Assembly (NCBI RefSeq): GCF_008831285.2
Contig: NC_045144.1
Coordinates: 7,975,886-8,004,340 of the forward strand
Length of the DNA stretch: 28,455 nucleotides
Direction of reading: 5' to 3'
Origin: Nymphaea colorata
Lineage: Eukaryota; Streptophyta; Magnoliopsida; Nymphaeales; Nymphaeaceae
A program made the translations under genes and the position numbers. The notes below the pieces were generated by a model, which searched no databases, had not been told where the DNA came from, and saw nothing but the letters and a program-made list of their open reading frames with translations. Positions 21,848 to 28,455 of the stretch are shown one piece after another (within the stretch, counting starts at the first letter, position 1; every line of letters starts with the position of its first letter).

Positions 21848-23716
21848 GTCTTCTTTCAGCTTCTTCAATGGGGAGCAGCGTCAGTCCGCTGCTGAAGCAG
21901 GAGCTTGTAGCCCAAGTCTCAGAATCTATAGAATCAAATTCTTCATCGTACGAGCACATCATCTCTCTCTATGAAGTCCTTGCTCGTGTTCATGGAAAGA
22001 ATATAGTTCCCCATATCCGAGACATCATGTCGACTATCATCTCCACCTTGACTTCAAGTGCTGGTTGTTTCACAATCCATCAAGCCTGCGCGAACGTTGT
22101 ACCTGCGATTGCACGTTATGGAATGGATCCTTTGTCTCCCGACAATGAAAAGTCGTCGATTATTGACTCTCTTGCTCGGCCCCTGTCGGAAGTTCTAATG
22201 GGACGTCATGAATTCTTAGCTTCTGGTGCTGCTCTTTGTTTGAAAGCTCTTGTGGAATCTGATGATTGGAGATTTGCTTCTAATCAGACAGTGAATATGG
22301 TTTGCTTAAATTTATCTAGAGCTCTTGAAGAGCAGGTAACACAGACACATTCTCACATGGGTCTTGTAGTGTCTCTTGCAAAGTGCAATCCATTGATCCT
22401 AGAGGGATACGCTCTGTCACTTATAAGATCGGTTATCGACATATGTGGACCTGAGGAGACTGAAATATCTGCACAGAAGCACTTGAATGCAATCCAACTA
22501 ATAAACTCCGTTTTGAAACATGTAGACCCAAGTAGCATTTGTTCTGAAATGGAGCAAATTCTCCTCTTCTTGGAGAAATGCCACTCTGACCAGTTTGTAA
22601 GCAGTGCTGCCGCCCAGGCTCTTCTAAATGCAAGAACCATCGCAGTAGTGAAGAAACTAAAAATTGATCATAGCATGAGTCCATAGCCATACAGTGCAGA
22701 GTCCACAATCACCTGTAACCACTCTCGTAGGTCTGTAACGCCTGAATCTGAGACAGTGACTTCTTTTGCTACATCACCCATTTCGCCTGCTCAGTCATAC
22801 TGCAACATTGGAAGGCCTACAAATCATAGGCTTTGGATGGACACTCATAGTGCTGTAGATGTTTCCTTGAAAGATGGTCATTATTCTTCAAGCATGACAG
22901 ATGGGCATACAGGTTTTATTGGTACGAGCTTCAAGGAAGATCCCAAATGCTTGATCGATGAGGATGTTACTTATACAGGGACTGAACTTTCTGAAGAGTT
23001 TACTGGGTTTGGTTCAAATTCTGAAATTTTGGAGGCAGAAAATGATACCCCAAAGGTACACGATCCAAAGAAATACCGTTTCCGTTTAAGGATTTTATTT
23101 TTAGTTGAACCACGGTTGCGATATAAACCAAATTCCAGTTTTACAAGTGAGAAATATAGTTCAAGCGTCAAACAGATGTGTTTAACCTTGTTTCTATATG
23201 AGGGTTGGAAATTTTGCTTTTTCAGTTAAACAAGCTTTACCCAGTTATGGGGTTCAGCATTGCTGTTTTCTGTAGCATCAAGTTCTGTTTAGAAAAAGTG
23301 TCATCTGATGCTTATTGTAGATAACACCGAGATTTTCTTAGAACAGTTTTCCCTGATAATGTTTGCCCATTTCTCGTTTGCAAGAGTTTAAATGTCTGGC
23401 TTTTATTTGACTTTTGGCTCCTGACGTGTTTTGTTTTCCTCTTCTTTTCCCAAAAGTATCCAGCAGTTCCTATAGATGACATCAAGATTTTCACATCTCC
23501 CAGAAAGCTAATGCGTCTCTTCAAAACCAGGACGCTGAGAGCAATATCTTTGATGAAGAATCTAGTGATCCAAGTAGCCAGAATTCCAACATAGCAGAAC
23601 TTAGCCCACTAAACAAAATTCAGGGTCATCTCAAACTGGAATTTTGTGAATGGAAGTCTTCAGAAGCCCCTAACATGACTGATTCAACACTGCATAGTTT
23701 TCTGATGAGAAAGTGA
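21848..23716 (+). pseudogene. SINE1-like ARM-repeat protein gene, disrupted by TAG and frameshift
   Basis: The open frame from the ATG at 21868 encodes 272 residues of a SINE1-type ARM-repeat protein (Arabidopsis At1g54385), a plant nuclear-envelope KASH protein that binds actin and SUN proteins. Landmarks are ISLYEVLARVHGKNIVPHI, QACANVVPAIARYGMDP, LASGAALCLKALVESDDWRF and MGLVVSLAKCNPLILEGYAL. A TAG at 22684-22686 interrupts it. The same frame then continues for 123 codons with family features (NHSRRSVTPESETV, AVDVSLKDGHYSS) to a GT donor at 23056. Exon 2 starts at 23457 with YPAVPIDDIKIFTSPRKLMR, then shifts by one base at about 23514-23516 into SLQNQDAESNIF and stays open to 23716. The N-terminus MGSSVSPLLKQEL passes straight into AQVSE, lacking about 33 residues present in SINE1. 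A possible donor, AAA/GTGAGG, lies at the exon 2 end. The C-terminal membrane anchor is not clearly preserved. These lesions make an intact SINE1 function unlikely. Confidence 0.85.
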
Positions 23717-24240
23717 GGGTTGGTTGTGCACATGGGATCCAACATGGATGTGCATAAAACGGACGTGTTTGCATGGCTGTCAGGTCCGAGGTTCTGGTCA
23801 GGGTCAGCGTCATAGAACGCAAGGTGGTCTGCTTCACCTTATGAGTCTGTTGCTGTAATATAGACTCTTCAACCTTGTAGCAAGCCTGTGAACTCAAGGA
23901 AAGATCTTTAGTATAACCGCTGGTATGAGTCTGAAAATACTTTTCTTTTCCCCTTATTGGAGAACACTAATTTGTTAATCATGTTTGTTCTTTGCTCCTG
24001 AGCATCTCTGCTACTGGTTGCTTTCTACGAAGGCGTGATGGATGCCGGAGCATTGTGGTCTCTTGTCCATTATCATTGATCATGACAAATACAATGACGC
24101 AGATTTGCAGATTGGGTTGGTGCCTTACTGAATTTGCCATGTGTAACAGCTGAAGTATGATCAGACAAGAAGCTTTGGATGTGCGAACCAGCCTGATATT
24201 TCCTTCTCGTGGTGAAAATTTGTCCATTGATGGTATTCGT
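23717..24240 (+). other. Downstream of SINE1-like gene; possible remnant of the C-terminal membrane-anchor exon
   Basis: Around 24010-24131 one frame reads ASLLLVAFYEG and another reads LLSIIIDHDKYNDADLQIGL ending VPY and a TGA at about 24131. SINE1-type proteins end in a membrane helix followed by a short acidic tail ending VPT. The resemblance is suggestive, but it needs a frameshift and a change of the last residue, so this stays tentative. The rest looks like 3' untranslated sequence. Confidence 0.3.
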
Positions 24241-25140
24241 ACTATTGGACGTGTCTTTCATGTTTGATTCTGTTGCTTTCAAGTATGTGATTTCCTTTGT
24301 GAATTTGTCATGCCAACCACATCAGGGCTGGTACTCTTAAGATGACAAACTATCCATAATTTCTCTATCTTGCGGTGACAGTTTCAGGATTTATTTTTTA
24401 CCGACGTTACCAGAAGCGCTTTAGGAATCAGCCTACTCTGCAATTCAGCCAAATCGGCCGTGAATTGATAAAATTTTTTGAAAAGTTTGAAAGAACTTTC
24501 TTAATTTTTTAAAAGTCAAACGCGAGGTGGTGGTGGGCCATTGAATCGAAATGGATTGCTATTTGAAGGGACATGATCTGTTTTCTTTATGCAAAGCCAT
24601 CATTCATTATTCACGTCTGTTCAGTTCTCTCGTCGCTCTTCGCGCACATCCCATGTGAATCTGCGTCGAAGTAGAGTCTTGACTGTTGAAATGTGGTGCG
24701 AAGGAAGCAAATGGGTGGCTACTTGCCATTTATTGCAATATAATCTTGCGTTTGAAGAACGGCTTCGCAGCCCTTGTATTAGCGAACAGCCTTACCATCA
24801 TTCACTTATAGACCAATCACCTGTCATAATAAGGAAATTCCTCGTGCTAGTTTACTTTTGTGCATGTGTTTGTGTGTATGTATATGTGCGTGTTCGTGAA
24901 TTTACATGAACATGGAGAGACAAGTGAGGGCTGGGAAGTTCCATCTTTAAACCTGTTGGGCGAAAAAGATGTTGACTACTTGCTTCTGTGACGACATGAC
25001 TTGCTCACTTTGATAAGAACAGATTGTTCGGGTTTGCAAATTAACGAGGGACCAGATACTATGGACCGTTTCTTGTGACGTCTTACTTGAGCTCAATGTT
25101 GTCGGTTTCATCAAAGTAAGGTGCTTATTTTAAAGAGGGA
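24241..25140. other. Intergenic stretch without recognised genes
   Basis: A 106-codon ORF at 24589-24909 ends in a low-complexity Cys/Val/Tyr run created by a TG-rich repeat. No family motif is visible. Confidence 0.4.
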
Positions 25141-25144
25141 TGCA

Positions 25145-25412
25145 TATGGGTTCAAATAAGCACCAAAGGCATGGTTTGGTCAATTTACTAGTGTGATGAT
25201 AAAAATGAGGATTTAGATCATAGTACTCTAACACTGCTCACCTTGTAAAGAACAAAGGTAAAAAAATTGTTATCATATTACTTTATGTCGGAGATATGGT
25301 GATTACTGAAAGTGACAAAAAGGGAGTTAATGAAATCAAATAACTCTTTAAAAAACAATTTGAAATGTTAAATTCAGGATATTTGACATACTATTTAGGT
25401 ATTGAGTTGCTT
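25145..25412 (+). mobile_element. Ty1/copia retrotransposon reverse-transcriptase fragment (decayed)
   Basis: Two frames on the plus strand match the copia reverse-transcriptase block. From 25145, YGFK-stop-APKAWFGQFTSVMIKM corresponds to the YGLKQAPRAW region, with the glutamine codon changed to TAA. From 25284, YVGDMVITESDKKGVNEIK, a TAA, then LFKKQFEMLNSGYLTYYLGI corresponds to the YVDDM catalytic motif and the LGIE segment. The first catalytic aspartate is replaced by glycine. A frameshift separates the two parts. It is clearly a dead relic in plus orientation. Confidence 0.85.
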
Positions 25413-25476
25413 ACTCTAGTAGAGGTTGTCTTTTATTTCAGTCGGGCAACTTCTTCCTGAAAGCCTTAACTTCTAT

Positions 25477-25735
25477 AAGGTGTCATTTTCTTTCTTGCAA
25501 ACTTTTAGTTACACTATAAGTTCTAAGAGGAGTATTTAAAACATATGTATATGGATTTACCTGCTTTATACATATAGTTGACCATATAGTACATATTTAT
25601 CAGCTATGAGGTTTCATTTTCTTCTTCGCAAACTTTTTAGTTGTTACACTGTCAGTTCTAAGGGGAGTATCTAAAACAGACTTATATTGATTTACCTTAT
25701 AAGTATAGTTGTCTATATAGTACACACATATATAA
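25477..25735. repeat. Diverged tandem duplication with polypurine/LTR-boundary features
   Basis: Two copies of about 125 bp, starting at about 25477 (ATAAGGTGTCATTTTCTTTC) and 25604 (ATGAGGTTTCATTTTCTTCT). Each includes GCAAACTTTT, AGTTCTAAG(A/G)GGAGTAT, GATTTACC and ATATAGTACA. The AAGGGGAGTAT phrase resembles a copia polypurine tract next to the 3' LTR start. Position about 65 bp after the reverse-transcriptase relic fits a deleted copia element. Confidence 0.7.
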
Positions 25736-25783
25736 GCATACTATCATGTTTACAGCTATGTTAAATACATATGGATTCGCTCT

Positions 25784-25811
25784 TATATATATGTGTGTGT
25801 GTGTGTGTGTA
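25784..25811. repeat. Compound (TA)n(TG)n microsatellite
   Basis: A short TA run passes into about 20 bases of TG repeat. Confidence 0.9.
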
Positions 25812-26111
25812 GGATGTTTTTATTTTCTTTTCTGCATTTTCTGTTTTCTATATTTTTGTTTGTATCTTTTTTTTTTCCATTCCAGTATTGCCCAATGACT
25901 AGCCCACCACACCAGCTATGGAGTTGTATATACATCAGGGGTTTCCCCATGCTTGGCTAATCCTTTCTAAGCATTTTGGCCTATCCTTAAAAGTCCTGCT
26001 ATTTACATTATGCCTTAATGCACTACTGAGAATTATTTTACACCCTTTCAGAACAGAAACAAGGAATGTAAGGAAGTCAAGTTGCATAGCTCACCTTGTA
26101 AAAAGATTGGT

Positions 26112-27120
26112 CTAGGACTGACACTGGACTGGGCCTTCAGGCTGTGCACCTCCTAATTCCATCAATCTTTTTTCATCACTCAGAACCAATGACACCTCCA
26201 TATTCTATAAATAGAAGAAGCAAAGTTCAAATAAAATACAGAGGCAGGAATACGTGAACTTTTATATAGCAGTATACATGCATAAAGGCAGGAAGTGTAG
26301 TAAAATGCACATAGATTTCTGTACAGTCTTACACACAGCTATCCATACATATTGATCTTAAGCTAAGAAAGTACCTTCTCTTTCTTGTTAAAGATTGTAG
26401 GTGAAGTCTGCAAACCACAGTCTGCCACTAAGGAACAATCTGCACTTGCCATTTCCACGTCTACTTGTGATGCAGAACTCATATTACTATCTGAAAAAAC
26501 AGATATTTCATCTCCTTGCTAGCTAATTTGTCTTGTCGTATCACTGCTAAAATCGCCTGTCTGATCTTCTGGTGGTACTGAATAATGCACTGAATCAGTT
26601 GTAAGCTTGCCACCTTTATGTCCAAAATCATGTCGTGGTCGAGGCTGCCTCCGGGGCTTGCTAGAATCTGGCAAGGAGGTATTCCTAGCCTTCATTTCTG
26701 CATCTTTCTTTCTCTGTAGCAGTCGACTTAAAGAATCTGAAGTCCTTCAAGAACTGCCAGTGTTATCTCTGTTCAACTGTTAAGAGATCTGTAGTGGAAT
26801 GCATGGTGATTAAGAGATCTGTAGTGGAATGCATGGTGATTGAATCATAAAATTGTTAAAAGTAGCCTACAAAGTAACATAAACATAGTTTGTAATAGTC
26901 AAAGCAAACTATGAACCCTACGGGCTAGGAGGATAGAGAGAGAGCTACGACCTTTCATTTGGGTGATTGGTTTCATAAACTCCCCTCTCACCTGAAAATA
27001 AAGAAAAAAAAAAAAAAAGGAAATAGTCAAAGCATGACTCACCTATTCTGTCAAGATACCGGGGCAAATGCTCATGATCCTGTTCATATTTGGATGAAAA
27101 ACGTTGGTACGATATGCCAC
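26112..27120 (-). pseudogene. Unidentified multi-exon gene remnant with two internal stops
   Basis: Minus-strand exon candidates with GT-AG sites: 27043-27120 (GISYQRFSSKYEQDHEHLPR, then YLDRI), 26952-26991 (GERGVYETNHPNER, joined in phase), 26375-26776 and 26112-26204 (joined in phase). The third includes TSDSLSRLLQRKKDAEMKAR, NTSLPDSSKPRRQPRPRHDF, GHKGGKLTTDSVHYSVPPED and MASADCSLVADCGLQTSPTI. The last reads NMEVSLVLSDEKRLMELGGA then QPEGPVQCQS and a TAG that may be the natural stop. In the third exon a TGA (26747-26749) and a TAG (26519-26521) break the frame; both are explainable by C-to-T changes from CGA and CAG. The step from 26952 to 26776 does not join in phase and lies beside a perfect 30-bp tandem duplication. 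The basic, Ser/Pro-rich composition suggests a nuclear protein tail. I cannot name the family. Confidence 0.55.
26781..26840. repeat. Perfect 30-bp tandem duplication
   Basis: The 30-bp unit beginning TAAGAGATCTGTAGTGGAAT occurs twice in exact succession (26781-26810 and 26811-26840). It sits directly at the acceptor side of the third exon of the minus-strand gene remnant and duplicates a CTACAG acceptor-like site. Perfect identity implies a recent event. Confidence 0.97.
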
Positions 27121-27346
27121 CTAAAATTCGAAGGAAAACTTGAACTCTTTGACAACATGAATGAGTAAAATGAAAGATGAACTCTACAAACAACTTGAGT
27201 GTCCAACAGCCTACCTTCATTGGCTGACAAGAGAGAGCTAAATGCGTTGGCCTAGTGGTGGCCAGTCAATATGAGAAACAGAATACCCAAAACAAGTAGA
27301 TAATTTATGAACAAGAGAAACATTAAGAAGAGAAGAGAAGCACCTT

Positions 27347-27372
<26 letters not shown>
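27347..27372. repeat. (GA)n microsatellite
   Basis: About 26 bases of GA repeat within a longer purine-rich patch. Confidence 0.95.
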
Positions 27373-27378
<6 letters not shown>

Positions 27379-28455
27379 AAAGATCATAGAGAGAGAAAGT
27401 AACAGAGAATTGACCACTGGAATAGTGGAGTGGGAAAAAACGACTTTCCTTTTATTTCAAACTAAGGAGAAGTCTTTATCATATTCTAGATGGTAGACAT
27501 AAGCCATTTTAGTACACCCACAAGTTGCTTAACGTTCTTTGTCAAGGACCATCACAGATTTAGTTATTTCTAAGTTCTAGGTGAGCCAAGTATCTCATCC
27601 TACTGCCTGGCTAAGAACGAAAACGAAAGATCCCCTTTCCTTCTGCCCTTGTTATGCCACAAGAGTTTTTTATACTAATGCTTTCCAATTTGCAGCAGAG
27701 ATAGAGATAGTTGATGCCACAAGAGTTCAAAATGCACACAGGCTGCCTATCTTCCCTCGCCCCGTCTGTTGCACCAACCCCCTTAGAGGGTAGTTTGTTA
27801 ACCAACGATTGTAACATGAAGTGTTCTGTAATTTTTCAAACGTTAAGCCCTATGTATATATAATTTTGCTGATTCAAAATTTATTTTAATAAATAGGCTG
27901 TCATCCAACCTTTTGGATTTAATTGAAGTCTTCTACTTTAGTATATGACTTTAGGGCATGAGCTATCTCGCTGCCAGTCTCGACCTCAATTGCTATTGCC
28001 AAGTCCACCATGACGGTTCATACTATTCTTTCATTGAATTATAAGCAACATTTGTTATGAAATTAAGATTTGGGGACCCTTGAAGTTTTCAAATCAAGGA
28101 TTTTTTTGGGTCTATTTGAGCTTTTCTCTACTTGGTTATTTCAGAGGTATTTAATTGATGAGTCTGGGACTGTTTGATACTTCCAATGGATTTTAACATT
28201 CAGTCCCAAGAAGTTTACATAGTTGGTTGAGGCCATTGCTGGCAAAAGTCTAGTCATTAGTTCGATGATCACCAGTAAGTCGAAACAAACATGGTCCGGC
28301 TTCATCGAGTCACAGAAGCAAAAAATTATTGGCCATATTATAACAATTTTGTGAAAAAAGTTGTGTCAACAATAGATCATGGTATTAGTTTTTTCATAAG
28401 TTATGATCCCATATATACGTAGAGGTTTCTTAACTATGTGGCAAAGGCATTTAAA
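27373..28455. other. Right-hand stretch without recognised genes
   Basis: Short ORFs near 27581-27817 occur on both strands but carry no motif. CCACAAGAGTT occurs twice (about 27658 and 27718). No exon could be supported up to the window edge. Confidence 0.4.

Noticed and set aside
22353-22708. Minus-strand ORFs of 91 and 95 codons
   Set aside because: They are antisense shadows of the SINE1-like ARM-repeat exon.
24589-24909. 106-codon plus-strand ORF
   Set aside because: Its C-terminal Cys/Val/Tyr run comes from a TG-rich repeat and the rest has no recognisable family features.
13172-25412. Idea that the gene fragments were collected by a Helitron or Pack-MULE
   Set aside because: ING2 and SINE1 are neighbours in Arabidopsis, introns and order are preserved, and no Helitron or MULE ends were seen around the cluster, so inherited synteny is simpler.
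25918-26115. 65-codon plus-strand ORF with a membrane-like segment
   Set aside because: It overlaps the last exon candidate of the minus-strand gene remnant at its end and shows no family motif.
27241-27300. TGGCCTAGTGG, a match to the RNA polymerase III A box, suggesting a tRNA or SINE
   Set aside because: No B box (GGTTCGANNCC-type) or cloverleaf follows within the expected distance.

Overview
This is nuclear DNA from a flowering plant. It is AT-rich and full of long (TA)n and (GA)n microsatellites. The genes are split by GT-AG introns, and the proteins that can be recognised belong to plant families (LONGIFOLIA/TRM, a plastid-type NusB-domain protein, ING-type PHD protein, SINE1 ARM-repeat protein). 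The sequence does not fix the species. I see no tRNA, rRNA or CRISPR and nothing bacterial. Most open reading frames of 60-110 codons here are chance frames; the real genes had to be rebuilt from exons using splice sites, codon phase and remembered family motifs.

Layout. (1) 1-1.3 kb: the 5' coding exons of a LONGIFOLIA/TRM-like gene on the minus strand, running off the left edge. (2) About 2-15.3 kb: a long gene-poor stretch of microsatellites, two MITE-like elements (one with an exact 8-bp target-site duplication), a fragment of LINE reverse transcriptase, several local duplications, and one unassigned exon-like ORF at 10.16-10.44 kb. (3) 15.7-18.7 kb, minus strand: a seven-exon NusB-domain gene. 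All splice phases agree, but exon 1 lacks one base. (4) 19.5-21.0 kb, plus strand: four intact exons of an ING2-like gene, with the PHD-finger exons missing. (5) 21.85-23.7 kb, plus strand: a SINE1-like ARM-repeat gene with an N-terminal deletion, an in-frame TAG and a one-base frameshift. (6) 25.1-25.75 kb: a decayed Ty1/copia reverse-transcriptase fragment followed by a duplicated LTR-boundary-like segment. (7) 26.1-27.1 kb, minus strand: an unidentified multi-exon gene remnant with internal stops.

Main result. ING2 and SINE1 are neighbours in Arabidopsis (At1g54390 and At1g54385, from memory), so their adjacency here looks like an old syntenic pair. In this window the pair has collapsed. 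The ING gene stops after the exon that precedes its PHD part, and the next usable splice acceptor lies 20 bases before the SINE1-like ATG. Splicing the last ING exon to that acceptor keeps the reading frame and gives a 398-residue ORF: the ING N-terminal region fused to a SINE1-type ARM domain. It ends at the in-frame TAG. This may be a new chimeric gene or a decaying duplicate block; RNA data would decide. The NusB-like and ING-like genes are divergently arranged across about 0.8 kb that probably holds both promoters.
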